Of a stretch of 64,000 nucleotides of DNA, positions 33,260 to 42,353 are shown one piece after another. A program made the translations under genes and the position numbers. How positions within the stretch are numbered: position 1 is the first letter of the stretch; each line of letters starts with the position of its first letter. Source of the DNA: BOG-908 sp965199235 (GTDB lineage Bacteria > Pseudomonadota > Alphaproteobacteria > Acetobacterales > Acetobacteraceae); contig CBDAQU010000002.1 in NCBI GenBank assembly GCA_965199235.1, positions 2,542,001-2,606,000 on the forward strand, written 5' to 3'. A model generated the notes under the pieces. The model was not told the DNA's origin and made no database searches. It saw only the letters and a list, made by a program, of their open reading frames with translations.

Positions 33260-33583
33260 GTGGCTTCTGGGATGCTGACCATCAGCCTTGGACACTACCT
33301 TACGGTTGCTGCAATTCTGTTGGTGTTAGGCGTATTTGGCATATTCCTCAACCGGAAGAACGTTATAGTCATTTTGATGTCGGTTGAACTCATTCTACTT
33401 GCCGTAAACATCAACCTCGTCGCTTTTTCGTCAGCCTTGAACGATCTTGCTGGACAGATACTCGCTATGTTTGTCTTGACCGTGGCCGCTGCAGAAGCCG
33501 CAATCGGCCTTGCTATCGTGGTCGTGTATTTTCGAAATCGCGGCTCCATAGCGGTCGAAGACGTAAATTTGATGAAGGGTTGA
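33260..33583 (+). CDS. nuoK: NADH-quinone oxidoreductase subunit K
   Basis: 107 aa from GTG 33260, with GGGGA about 10 bp upstream; ATG 33272 (MLTISLGHYL) is the alternative. Three membrane helices with the two conserved glutamates in LMSVELILLAVNINLVAFS and TVAAAEAAIGLAIVV, part of the proton path. It ends RGSIAVEDVNLMKG, as usual. Confidence 0.95.
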   Translation: MASGMLTISLGHYLTVAAILLVLGVFGIFLNRKNVIVILMSVELILLAVNINLVAFSSALNDLAGQILAMFVLTVAAAEAAIGLAIVVVYFRNRGSIAVEDVNLMKG

Positions 33584-33584
33584 G

Positions 33585-35516
33585 ATGATCTTTTCGACCG
33601 CCGTCTTTGCTCCGCTGATCGGATGCCTTGTGTGTGGCTTCACGGGCCGATCGATCGGTGATCGACCAGCTCAACTGGTCACGATATTCTGCATGATACT
33701 TGCCTCCGCGTGTGGCATCGTAGCCTGGTATGAACATATCTGGGGTGGCGCTTCGACCAGTGTGATATCCGTAGCTCCATGGATAACCGCTGGTGATCTC
33801 CGCCTTAATTGGGCATTACAATACGATTCTTTGTCCGTTTCCATGGTGGCCATGGTCACCTGTGTGGCTACACTCATTCATGTGTACAGCATGGGCTATA
33901 TGGCTCATGAGACATCGACGACATCACGGTTCTTTGCTTATCTCTCTCTTTTTACGTTTGCGATGTTGATGCTGGTGACTGCGGATAATCTTGTTCAGCT
34001 GTTTTTTGGTTGGGAAGGTGTCGGGCTCGCGAGTTATCTCCTCATTGGCTATTGGTACGATCGACCGGCGGCAAATCGTGCAGCTATAAAGGCCATGGTC
34101 GTAAACCGCGTTGGTGATCTATCGTTTGCCATCGGAATAGGCCTGATATTCTACAAGTTCGGCGCTGTAGACTTTCAGACGATTTTTAGCTCTGTGACGC
34201 AGCATGTAGGTGACACCTACCATGTGTTCGGTGCCAATCCTCGCAGCTACAATGTGATCGGCTTCCTCCTATTCATAGGTGCTATGGGCAAGTCGGCGCA
34301 GATCCTGCTGCACACTTGGCTTCCTGACGCGATGGAAGGGCCGACCCCGGTCTCCGCGCTGATCCATGCGGCGACGATGGTGACAGCGGGCGTGTTCTTA
34401 ATGTCGCGTATGTCGCCATTGATGGAGTTTGCACCTTACGCGTTAGGATTCGTCACGTTCATTGGAGCAACAACGTGTCTTTTTGCGGCCACGGTCGGTT
34501 GTGTTCAAAACGACATCAAGAGAGTGATCGCTTACTCTACGTGCTCCCAGCTCGGCTACATGTTCATGGCGGCCGGCGTCGGCGCGTATCAGGCGAGCAT
34601 GTTCCACCTTCTGACGCATGCGTTCTTTAAGGCGCTTCTCTTCTTGTGTGCGGGTTCGGTGATCCATGCGATGTCGGATGAGCAAGACATGCGTCGCATG
34701 GGTGGGATCTGGCGCGCACTTCCGGTGACGTACGCAACGATGTGGTTTGGCAGTCTTGCCCTGGCGGGCATCCCATATTTCGCCGGTTACTGGTCCAAAG
34801 ACGCAATACTGGAAGCAACGTTTGCAGCGGGTACACCGGTCGGTGTTTATGGCTTTGTGTGTGGCACGCTGGCGGCGTTCCTAACAGCGTTCTATTCGTG
34901 GCGCCTGTTGTTAATGACGTTTCATGGCCGTGCGCGAGCCGAATCTCGTACCATGGCACATGTCCACGAAAGCCCGATCTCGATGACGGCTCCATTAGTA
35001 ATACTTGCATTCGGAGCTGTCTTCGCTGGTTGGTTGCTCCACGCCAGTCTCATCGGCGATCACAATGCGAGATACTGGCAGGGAGCTATTTTCACGGCTG
35101 AGAGCAACCATGTGCTTCAACAGGTCGAACGCACACCATTCTTGATCGGGATACTGCCTACCGTTACCGGAGTTTTGGGCATCGCGCTCGCATATTGGTT
35201 TTACACGATTAGCCCGACTCTGCCAGGGCGGCTGGCGACGCGCTTCGCGCCAGTTTATCGGTTTTTCCTCAACAAGTGGTATTTTGACGAGCTATATGAC
35301 TTCCTGTTCGTTCGCCCGGCTACGTGGCTAGCGCGTGAACTTTGGAAGATTGGCGACGGTCAGATCATCGATGGTGTACCGAACGGCTTGGCCAGCATGG
35401 CCGAGGGAGGCTCCGTTCAGATCGTCCGCCTTCAGACTGGCTCCATTGCTGTCTACGCTTTTACAATGTTAATTGGTTTGGTGGTGATGGTCAGCCTGTT
35501 TCTGTTGACGCGGTAG
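33585..35516 (+). CDS. nuoL: NADH-quinone oxidoreductase subunit L
   Basis: 643 aa from ATG 33585. Antiporter-like subunit with about 16 membrane helices: LFFGWEGVGLASYLLIGYWY, the lysine helix ATMVTAGVFLMSRMSPL, HAFFKALLFLCAGSVIHA and the long lateral helix toward the C-terminus (YRFFLNKWYFDELYDFLFV before it). It pumps protons at the distal end of the membrane arm. Confidence 0.97.
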   Translation: MIFSTAVFAPLIGCLVCGFTGRSIGDRPAQLVTIFCMILASACGIVAWYEHIWGGASTSVISVAPWITAGDLRLNWALQYDSLSVSMVAMVTCVATLIHVYSMGYMAHETSTTSRFFAYLSLFTFAMLMLVTADNLVQLFFGWEGVGLASYLLIGYWYDRPAANRAAIKAMVVNRVGDLSFAIGIGLIFYKFGAVDFQTIFSSVTQHVGDTYHVFGANPRSYNVIGFLLFIGAMGKSAQILLHTWLPDAMEGPTPVSALIHAATMVTAGVFLMSRMSPLMEFAPYALGFVTFIGATTCLFAATVGCVQNDIKRVIAYSTCSQLGYMFMAAGVGAYQASMFHLLTHAFFKALLFLCAGSVIHAMSDEQDMRRMGGIWRALPVTYATMWFGSLALAGIPYFAGYWSKDAILEATFAAGTPVGVYGFVCGTLAAFLTAFYSWRLLLMTFHGRARAESRTMAHVHESPISMTAPLVILAFGAVFAGWLLHASLIGDHNARYWQGAIFTAESNHVLQQVERTPFLIGILPTVTGVLGIALAYWFYTISPTLPGRLATRFAPVYRFFLNKWYFDELYDFLFVRPATWLARELWKIGDGQIIDGVPNGLASMAEGGSVQIVRLQTGSIAVYAFTMLIGLVVMVSLFLLTR

Positions 35517-35522
35517 ACGAAC

Positions 35523-37061
35523 GTGACTGATGTGAATGCGGCAGGTTTTCCAGTGCTCTCGCTGATAACGTTCCTGCCTCTCTTGGGTGTGGTCGTGTTA
35601 GTGACCTTACCTGACGATCACCAAACATCAGCGCGCAATGCTCGCTGGACGGCTCTTTGGACGAGCCTTATCACCTTCGTGATTTCCCTCGTACTGTGGG
35701 GCAAGTTTGACGTTAGGCAGGCAGGTTATCAGTTCGTCGAGACGGCTCTGTGGCTGCCATCGTTTGGGATTGCTTATCGAATGGGGGTGGACGGTATTTC
35801 GGTCCTGTTTGTGTTGCTGTCCACGGCTTTGACGCCGTTATGTGTCCTGGCCAGTTGGCAATCTGTAACGGTCCGGGTTCGGGAGTACATGGCGGCTTTC
35901 CTCATTCTCGAGACGATGATGGTAGGAATGTTCTCCGCCACTGACTTTCTCTTGTTCTACATGTTCTTTGAGGGCGTACTGATTCCGATGTATCTCATCA
36001 TCGGTGTATGGGGCGGCCCAAGACGCGTTTACGCGTCGCTAAAATTCTTTCTGTATACGTTTGCAGGTTCGGTGTTGATGTTGCTCGCGTTGCTTGCGAT
36101 GTGGCAACAGGCGGGTACGACAGACATCGTTGTGCTCCTGCGGACGCACTTTAGCGCGGGAATGCAGTTCTGGCTCTTTCTCGCCTTCTTGGCATCCTTT
36201 GCCGTGAAGGTTCCGATGTGGCCGGTGCACACTTGGCTGCCCGATGCTCATGTCGAGGCGCCAACAGCTGGCTCCGTTATTCTCGCCGGCGTGCTTTTGA
36301 AGATGGGCGCTTATGGTTTTCTCAGGTTTTCTGTTCCTATGTTACCGCTTGCGTCTCAATACTTCGCGCCGTTGATGTTTTCCTTGGCTGTTATTGCAGT
36401 AATCTATACCTCGCTGGTTGCGTTTGCTCAGGAGGACATGAAAAAGCTGATTGCGTACTCCTCTGTCGCCCACATGGGTGTGGTCGTCATCGGTATTTTT
36501 ACGTTCAACGTGCAGGGTATTGATGGTGCTTTGTTCCAGATGATCTCGCACGGAGTCGTCTCGGCCGCCTTGTTTTTGTGCGTAGGCGTGATCTACGATC
36601 GTATGCACACTCGCGAAATCGCACGCTACGGCGGTTTGGGTGATCGTATGCCCGCTTACGCGCTCGTCTTCATGCTTTTCACGATGGCGTCGATTGGTCT
36701 GCCTGGAACATCAGGCTTCGTCGGCGAATTTCTTGTCTTGGTCGGTGCAGTCCAAATCAGCTTGTGGCTGGCGCTTTTCGGAAGTTTCGGGATGATACTC
36801 GGCGCGGCTTACATGCTCTACCTCTATCGCCGCGTTGTCTTCGGGAAGCTTATTAGGGTGGATCTTAGATCGATACTGGACCTCTCATCGAGAGAGATGG
36901 CGATTTTTACGCCGCTAGTTGTGCTCACCCTCTGGCTCGGCATACACCCAAGCAGCTTTACAAGCTTTTTCGATGCAAGTGTTGGCGCTATGGTGCAAGG
37001 ACATACTGAAGCTTTAAGAATTGCACATCAATCATCGTTGTTTGCGGGATCACAGCATTGA
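35523..37061 (+). CDS. nuoM: NADH-quinone oxidoreductase subunit M
   Basis: 512 aa from GTG 35523, 6 bp after nuoL. Antiporter-like subunit with about 14 helices: FYMFFEGVLIPMYLIIGVWG, VKVPMWPVHTWLPDAHVEAP, SVILAGVLLKMGAYGFLRF and FAQEDMKKLIAYSSVAHMG. The key Lys and Glu of the channel are present. Its stop codon is overlapped by the TTG start of nuoN (TTGA). Confidence 0.97.
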   Translation: MTDVNAAGFPVLSLITFLPLLGVVVLVTLPDDHQTSARNARWTALWTSLITFVISLVLWGKFDVRQAGYQFVETALWLPSFGIAYRMGVDGISVLFVLLSTALTPLCVLASWQSVTVRVREYMAAFLILETMMVGMFSATDFLLFYMFFEGVLIPMYLIIGVWGGPRRVYASLKFFLYTFAGSVLMLLALLAMWQQAGTTDIVVLLRTHFSAGMQFWLFLAFLASFAVKVPMWPVHTWLPDAHVEAPTAGSVILAGVLLKMGAYGFLRFSVPMLPLASQYFAPLMFSLAVIAVIYTSLVAFAQEDMKKLIAYSSVAHMGVVVIGIFTFNVQGIDGALFQMISHGVVSAALFLCVGVIYDRMHTREIARYGGLGDRMPAYALVFMLFTMASIGLPGTSGFVGEFLVLVGAVQISLWLALFGSFGMILGAAYMLYLYRRVVFGKLIRVDLRSILDLSSREMAIFTPLVVLTLWLGIHPSSFTSFFDASVGAMVQGHTEALRIAHQSSLFAGSQH

Positions 37062-38479
37062 ATTGGGTTGTCGCCCTTCCAGAAATGGCGTTGGCGGTCT
37101 GTGCACTTGGCATCCTTGTATTTGGAGTGCTCCAGGTTAGCGACAGCAGTCTATCGTGCACGGTCGGATTGATTGCGGCATGCACATTAACGGCCGTTCT
37201 GATCACCAACACGCCAAACATGCTCGGGTATGGCGGTCTGTTTGTCACCGACGCTTTCTCTAGATATTCGAAGTTTTTGATACTGGCCGGGACAGTGTTG
37301 TGCGCGATTTTGTCGCTCGACTACAACAAACGCCAAAACATCGCCAAATTCGAGTTTCCGGTACTCATGTTACTGAGCACGGTCGGAATGATGGTGATGG
37401 CTTCAGCCAACAATCTCATGACGTTGTACATCGGCCTGGAACTGCAATCGTTGGCAATCTACGTATTGGCGGCGTTTGCGCGTGACGACGTGAGATCATC
37501 GGAAGCGGGGCTAAAATATTTTGTGCTTAGCGCGCTGGCATCCGGCCTGCTGCTCTACGGCATCTCCTTGGTTTATGGTTTCTCGGGATCCATGGAGTTT
37601 TCCCACATTGCGCAGGCGGTGACCAACCCTGCAAGCGTATCTGCCGGGCTGACCGTCGGTATTGCTTTCGTCATTGCCGGCTTGGCGTTCAAGCTTTCGG
37701 CGGTGCCGTTTCACATGTGGACGCCAGATGTGTACGAGGGCGCGCCGACGTCAGTGACGGCATTCATGAGCACTGCACCGAAGGTTGCTCCATTCGTCGT
37801 GTTGTTGCGTGTCATGTTCGGGCCGTTCGGCCATGTTGGCTTGCAGTGGCAACCAATCATTATGCTGGTGTCGATCGCGTCGATGTTGCTGGGCAGTTTC
37901 GCGGCGATCGCGCAAACAAGCATCAAGCGGCTCATGGCATATTCGTCGATTGGCCACATGGGCTATGCCCTGGTAGGGCTGGCGGCAGGCAGCCAAACTG
38001 GCGTTAGAGGAGTTCTGGTCTATCTTCTAACCTACGTCGTCATGTCGGCAGGAAGCTTCGCCTGCATCGTCGCCATGCGCAGACGCGGCTTGGCGGTCGA
38101 CAAGATCTCCGACCTGTCTGGACTCGCCAAGAATGATCTCACCCTGGCCGCATTGTTCGCCATCTTCATGTTCAGTATGGCCGGTATCCCGCCTATGGCG
38201 GGCTTCTTTGGGAAGTTGCTCGTATTCCAGTCCGCCGTAGATGCTGGGATGTGGACGCTCGCGATTATCGGTGTGCTTACTAGTGTGGTAAGCTGCTTCT
38301 ACTATCTGCGGATCATCAAGGTGATGTTCTTCGATCCGTCGGAGGCGCCGTTCGATACCCGTTCTCGTCCGATCTCCTTTGTGGCATTGTCAACAGGCGT
38401 TTTCACGTTGATGTTCTTTGTATTCCCTGCTCCGTTTCTAGGCGCTGCTAACCAGGCAGCCAAAGCCTTGTTCGGGTGA
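37058..38479 (+). CDS. nuoN: NADH-quinone oxidoreductase subunit N
   Basis: 473 aa. The start is TTG 37058, embedded in the nuoM stop (TTGA); the resulting MNWVVALPEMALAVCALG matches the usual NuoN opening, while the next ATG (37085) would cut into helix 1. About 14 helices with LYIGLELQSLAIYVLAAF, FKLSAVPFHMWTPDVYEGAP and TSIKRLMAYSSIGHMGYAL. It ends the complex I operon and overlaps birA as GTGA. Confidence 0.96.
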   Translation: MNWVVALPEMALAVCALGILVFGVLQVSDSSLSCTVGLIAACTLTAVLITNTPNMLGYGGLFVTDAFSRYSKFLILAGTVLCAILSLDYNKRQNIAKFEFPVLMLLSTVGMMVMASANNLMTLYIGLELQSLAIYVLAAFARDDVRSSEAGLKYFVLSALASGLLLYGISLVYGFSGSMEFSHIAQAVTNPASVSAGLTVGIAFVIAGLAFKLSAVPFHMWTPDVYEGAPTSVTAFMSTAPKVAPFVVLLRVMFGPFGHVGLQWQPIIMLVSIASMLLGSFAAIAQTSIKRLMAYSSIGHMGYALVGLAAGSQTGVRGVLVYLLTYVVMSAGSFACIVAMRRRGLAVDKISDLSGLAKNDLTLAALFAIFMFSMAGIPPMAGFFGKLLVFQSAVDAGMWTLAIIGVLTSVVSCFYYLRIIKVMFFDPSEAPFDTRSRPISFVALSTGVFTLMFFVFPAPFLGAANQAAKALFG

Positions 38480-39213
38480 CCCAAAACGGGCTGCCTTGGC
38501 GGCTTCAGCGCCTTGCTGTGGTGGACTCAACGCAAAGAGTCGCAATTGCCGCAGCCGGGCGCGGTGAGCCGAGCCGCCTGGCAGTGCTGGCCGAGACGCA
38601 ATCAGCAGGACGCGGCAGCCGCGGGCGCGGCTGGACGGCGCCGAAAGGCAACCTGAACCTGTCGGTCTTGCTTCGGCCGTGCTGCCCGCCGAATGCCGGC
38701 CGATGGGCGTTCCATGCCGGCGTCGCTCTCTACGAAGCGCTGTCTCCCTATACGACCGGCTTGCTGCTCAAATGGCCGAACGACGTGTTGTTGAATGACC
38801 ACAAGATTGGCGGTGTTCTGATAGACAGCAGTCTCGATGAAGCGGGCAACCTGGCGTGGGTCGTGGTCGGCATCGGTGCCAACCTCGTTGAGGCGCCCGT
38901 CGTGGACGGCCGGACGACAGCTTGTCTGCCGTCACCTAGCCCGAGCGCGGATACGGTAGCGGAAGCCTTTCTTCGTCATTTTGATCACTGGGAGGAGATG
39001 GATGTCCACTCTGCCTGGCTGGATCGCGCGCATAAACCTGGAACCGTGATCGACGTGGTCACTCCGCATCGGCGCGTTCGCGGCCGATTCGTTGGTTTGT
39101 CGCTGCGGGGCGAGCTTATTTTGGACGGTGTCTCCACTCCAATCAGCAGCGCTGAGGTGTTCCTGCCCTCGTCAGTCTATCGATCCGCCGCATCGTCATG
39201 CTCCTGGTTGTAG
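38476..39213 (+). CDS. birA: Biotin--[acetyl-CoA carboxylase] ligase (no HTH domain)
   Basis: 245 aa from GTG 38476, overlapping the nuoN stop. The biotin-binding motif AGRGSRGRGW, LLLKWPNDVLLND and KIGGVLIDSSL are present, then a C-terminal SH3-like domain. There is no N-terminal helix-turn-helix, so it is a monofunctional ligase rather than a repressor. It joins biotin to BCCP and other carboxylases via biotinyl-AMP. Placement right after nuoN is typical of Alphaproteobacteria. Confidence 0.94.
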   Translation: MTQNGLPWRLQRLAVVDSTQRVAIAAAGRGEPSRLAVLAETQSAGRGSRGRGWTAPKGNLNLSVLLRPCCPPNAGRWAFHAGVALYEALSPYTTGLLLKWPNDVLLNDHKIGGVLIDSSLDEAGNLAWVVVGIGANLVEAPVVDGRTTACLPSPSPSADTVAEAFLRHFDHWEEMDVHSAWLDRAHKPGTVIDVVTPHRRVRGRFVGLSLRGELILDGVSTPISSAEVFLPSSVYRSAASSCSWL

Positions 39214-40007
39214 ACGCCGGAAATACAAACGTTGTGTTTGCCGTGCATGACGGCAGACGATGGGCAGGGATCTGGAGAATAGCGACCGAGCCGCAACGCA
39301 CGTCGGACGAGTATGCCGTTTGGCTTCTCACCCTTCTAACACATGGCAAGCTTACCCCGGATTTGGTCAGCGCTGCGGTGATCGGCACCGTGGTCCCGGC
39401 AGCGTTGTACCATCTCCGTCGGCTGTGTCGCGAATGGTTCCTGGTAGAGCCGCTCGTCGCTCGCGCATCTCTCGATTGGGGTTTCGAGATCAAGGTGGAC
39501 AACCCCGAAGATGTCGGCGCCGACAGGTTGCTAAACGCGCTCGCCGCTTACCGGCATTTCCAGACCGCCCTGATCGTCATCGATTTCGGAACAGCGACCA
39601 CGTTCGACGTTGTGGCGCTGGATGGCGCCTATTTGGGTGGCGCCATCGCGCCGGGGATCAACCTTTCCATCGAAGCGCTGCATCAGGCTGCGGCTCGGCT
39701 CCCTCGTATCGGCATCGGGCGGCCACAGGCGGTCATTGGCACCGGCACTGTCTCTGCCATGCAATCGGGCGTATACTGGGGCTATATCGGGTTGATAGAA
39801 GGCCTGGTAGCAAGAATTCGTCGAGAGATAGAGGCGCCGGCCAAGATCGTCGGGACTGGCGGGCTGGCGCCTCTATTTTCGGAAGGCACGGAAATATTCG
39901 ACCGGATCGACCCGGATTTGACTTTGGACGGGCTTCGCTTGTTGGCGGAGCGTAACCCAGCACCCAGATTACCAAGAGACAGAACAAGAACTATCGAAGG
40001 CGATTGA
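39198..40007 (+). CDS. coaX: Type III pantothenate kinase
   Basis: 269 aa from ATG 39198, overlapping birA by 16 bp. ASKHA-fold motifs: LLVVDAGNTNVVFAVHDG (phosphate loop), DVGADRLLNA, LIVIDFGTATTFDVVALDG and GGAIAPGINLS. It phosphorylates pantothenate as the first step of CoA synthesis; CoaX is insensitive to CoA feedback and needs a monovalent cation. The stop overlaps the RNase J start (TGATG). Confidence 0.95.
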   Translation: MLLVVDAGNTNVVFAVHDGRRWAGIWRIATEPQRTSDEYAVWLLTLLTHGKLTPDLVSAAVIGTVVPAALYHLRRLCREWFLVEPLVARASLDWGFEIKVDNPEDVGADRLLNALAAYRHFQTALIVIDFGTATTFDVVALDGAYLGGAIAPGINLSIEALHQAAARLPRIGIGRPQAVIGTGTVSAMQSGVYWGYIGLIEGLVARIRREIEAPAKIVGTGGLAPLFSEGTEIFDRIDPDLTLDGLRLLAERNPAPRLPRDRTRTIEGD

Positions 40008-41653
40008 TGGACGCACATAGTGGAGACTTGGCTTTCCTGCCGTTAGGCGGGACGGGCGAGATTGGCATGAACCTCAACCTGTATCGGTGCGATGGCCAGT
40101 GGCTGGCCATCGATTGCGGCATCGGGTTTGGCGGCAACGAGTTGCCGGAGGCTGACGTGATTATGCCCGATCCGGCTTTTATCGCCGAACGACGGGATAA
40201 GCTGCTTGGGCTGGTCATCACCCACGCGCACGAGGACCACGTCGGCGCGGTGGCGCATCTGTGGCGTCAGCTCCGTTGCCCTGTCTATGCGACTCCGTTC
40301 ACCGCTGCGGTTCTGCGCCGTAAACTGACGGAGGCGCATCTGATCAACGAGGTGAAGCTGCACGTGGTGCCGCCTGGCGGATCCTTCGAACTCGGCCCTT
40401 TCAAGTTGCAGTTCTTGCGCGTGGCGCATTCCACACCGGAGGCCCAGGGGCTGGCCATCCGAACGCCTCACGGCACGATCGTGCATACGGGTGACTGGAA
40501 ACTGGATGCCAGCCCGCTCGTCGGACCGCCCACCGACGAGGCGGCGTTCTCCGCGCTGGGTGACGAGGGCGTGCTGGCGATGGTATGCGACAGCACGAAC
40601 GCGTTGGTGGAGGGGCATTCAGGCTCGGAAGGCGACGTGCGGCGCTCGCTGGCAACGCTCATCAAGTCGATCGAGGGCCGTATCGCAATCACCTGCTTTG
40701 CCAGCAACGTTGCACGGGTGGAAAGTATCGCCGTCGCGGCACGCGATGCTGGCCGGTCGGTGGCCCTGGTTGGCCGTTCGCTGCGCAATTTGGAAACGGC
40801 CGCCCGCGAAACCGGCTATCTCAGCACGGTGCCCCAATTCCTGTCCGAAGACGCGGCGAACGACGTTCCTGACGACAACCTGCTCATCTTGATCACCGGC
40901 AGCCAGGGTGAGGAGCGGAGTGCGCTGGCTCGCGTTGCTGCCGACACGCATCCAAACATCGCTTTGGGCGAGGGAGACACGGTAATCTTCTCGAGCCGGA
41001 TGATACCGGGCAACGAGAAAGCCATCGGCGCTGTGCAAGATAACCTGGTGCGCCGCGGCGTGCGCGTGATGACAGATGACGACCACATGGTCCATGTCAG
41101 CGGGCACCCCGCACGCGACGAGTTGCGAAAGCTTTATCGTCTGGTGCGCCCGCAATATGCCGTGCCGGTGCATGGTGAGTGGCGGCATCTGACGGCGCAC
41201 GCCGCCCTGGCTCAGGAACTGGGTGCCACGCCGCTCACCCTCGAGAACGGTGACATACTCAGCCTGTTTCCCGGCCGGCCACAGGTCAACGATTCTGCGC
41301 CGGTCGGCCGGTTGGCGTTGGACGGCAACCGTGTCGTCCCACTGCAGGGCGGCGTAATGGCTGCACGCCGGCGAATGCTGTTCAACGGCGTCGTCGTCGG
41401 CAGCTTGGCGGTGGACGCGACAGGGCGTGTGATGGGACGCGCACGGGTTACTGCGCCGGGTTTGTTCGAGCCGGAGGATCCGGAGACCGAACGGCTGAGC
41501 CGTGACTTCGGTGCGGCCGTCGCTGATCTTCCTGCGCCGCTGAGACGCGATGATGGTGCGTTGCAGGACGCCGCCCGTGCAGCTTTGCGCAAGATCGTCG
41601 GCCGAAAACTCGGTAAGAAGCCGATGGTGGACGTGCACTTGCTCCGTGTCTGA
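40007..41653 (+). CDS. rnj: Ribonuclease J
   Basis: 548 aa from ATG 40007; TTG 40004 just before it is less likely. Metallo-beta-lactamase/beta-CASP enzyme: ITHAHEDHVGA with H73, H75, D77 and H78 as zinc ligands, HSTPEAQGLAIRTPHGTIVHTGDWKLD split as strands, ITGSQGEERSALAR, and VHVSGHPARDELRKL. It is the 5'-exonuclease/endonuclease that replaces part of the RNase E role in rRNA and mRNA turnover. The set birA-coaX-rnj-DUF1467 is a standard alphaproteobacterial string. Confidence 0.95.
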   Translation: MDAHSGDLAFLPLGGTGEIGMNLNLYRCDGQWLAIDCGIGFGGNELPEADVIMPDPAFIAERRDKLLGLVITHAHEDHVGAVAHLWRQLRCPVYATPFTAAVLRRKLTEAHLINEVKLHVVPPGGSFELGPFKLQFLRVAHSTPEAQGLAIRTPHGTIVHTGDWKLDASPLVGPPTDEAAFSALGDEGVLAMVCDSTNALVEGHSGSEGDVRRSLATLIKSIEGRIAITCFASNVARVESIAVAARDAGRSVALVGRSLRNLETAARETGYLSTVPQFLSEDAANDVPDDNLLILITGSQGEERSALARVAADTHPNIALGEGDTVIFSSRMIPGNEKAIGAVQDNLVRRGVRVMTDDDHMVHVSGHPARDELRKLYRLVRPQYAVPVHGEWRHLTAHAALAQELGATPLTLENGDILSLFPGRPQVNDSAPVGRLALDGNRVVPLQGGVMAARRRMLFNGVVVGSLAVDATGRVMGRARVTAPGLFEPEDPETERLSRDFGAAVADLPAPLRRDDGALQDAARAALRKIVGRKLGKKPMVDVHLLRV

Positions 41654-41677
41654 AGCGTCAGGCTCGGCGCGTCCTTG

Positions 41678-41944
41678 ATGAACATCTTCACGGCTGTCGT
41701 TCTCTACGCTCTAATTTGGTGGACAGTATTGTTTGCCGTCCTGCCGCTCGGCACCCGTCCAATGGCCGATGCGGACGCGGCAACGGGCTGGCGGGGCGCG
41801 CCGGACCGGCCTCGTCTCGGACGCAAGCTGCTGCTGACGACCCTGGTCTCAACAGTGATTTGGGCGGTTCTCTTTGGTCTTATCAGAAGCGATTGGCTCA
41901 GCTTCCGACATGGCATCCTGGCGATGCCCAACGATTATACTTGA
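41678..41944 (+). CDS. DUF1467 family small membrane protein
   Basis: 88 aa from ATG 41678. Two membrane helices (AVVLYALIWWTVLFAVLPL and LLTTLVSTVIWAVLFGLI) around a short hydrophilic loop with GTRP and AGWRGAPDRPRLGRK-like residues, ending WLSFRHGILAMPNDYT. This family is nearly always found after rnj in Alphaproteobacteria; its function is unknown. It is the last gene before a 409-bp non-coding stretch. Confidence 0.88.
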   Translation: MNIFTAVVLYALIWWTVLFAVLPLGTRPMADADAATGWRGAPDRPRLGRKLLLTTLVSTVIWAVLFGLIRSDWLSFRHGILAMPNDYT

Positions 41945-42009
41945 CCTTAACGGACAGCCCAATAAAGCAGCAACTGTCGACCGCCCCGTCGAATAAACCG
42001 GCTGCATGA

Positions 42010-42149
42010 GCGATATTTCAGTGGACGACGTAGCCGGATGGCTGAAATGATCACCGGCAGGATGAGGAGTTCTCCTCCTCCTGCCGTATGATTGGCGTTT
42101 CCTCCCTAAACTTGGCCCTGCCGCCGCCGGTGTGCAGGGCCTTTCTTTG
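42010..42149 (+). ncRNA. Candidate structured small RNA with CCUCC motifs
   Basis: In the 409-bp gap between DUF1467 and proS, three hairpins follow each other: ATTTCAG (42015-42021) with CTGAAAT (42042-42048); a 15-bp arm at 42055-42069 with 42072-42086, one mismatch; and a terminator. Anti-Shine-Dalgarno motifs CTCCTCCTCC (in the second arm) and CCTCCC (42101-42106, unpaired) are present. This is the layout of trans-acting alphaproteobacterial sRNAs. No convincing promoter was found, so it could instead be a structured 3' UTR of the rnj operon. Confidence 0.45.
42114..42149 (+). terminator. Intrinsic terminator, possible sRNA or rnj operon end
   Basis: GGCCCTGC at 42114-42121 pairs perfectly with GCAGGGCC at 42134-42141 and is followed by TTTCTTTG. 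Direction is plus. Confidence 0.8.
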
Positions 42150-42228
42150 TGGTAGCAGGCTCCAACGCACCCGTCATTAGTTAATAGACGGAAGTCGCTA
42201 ATTAAATTGCAGATTGTTGCAGCTACAC

Positions 42229-42245
42229 TTGCTGCAATGCAGCAA
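42229..42245 (+). promoter_or_regulatory. Palindrome upstream of proS
   Basis: TTGCTGC-AAT-GCAGCAA is a perfect 7-bp inverted repeat in an AT-rich stretch about 110 bp before proS. Two further TTGCAG motifs lie just upstream (42207 and 42217 region). It could be an operator or an RNA hairpin; no T-run follows. A TATACA box lies downstream at about 42262. Confidence 0.35.
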
Positions 42246-42353
42246 ATCGTCTAGTTTGGTCAGTATACATCGGCGGCGCCTTTCCCCCGCACCCACCCTG
42301 GCTTCAAACATCCTTCCGCTGTAACCTGGCACCCTAGACGTTTCAGGACACTC

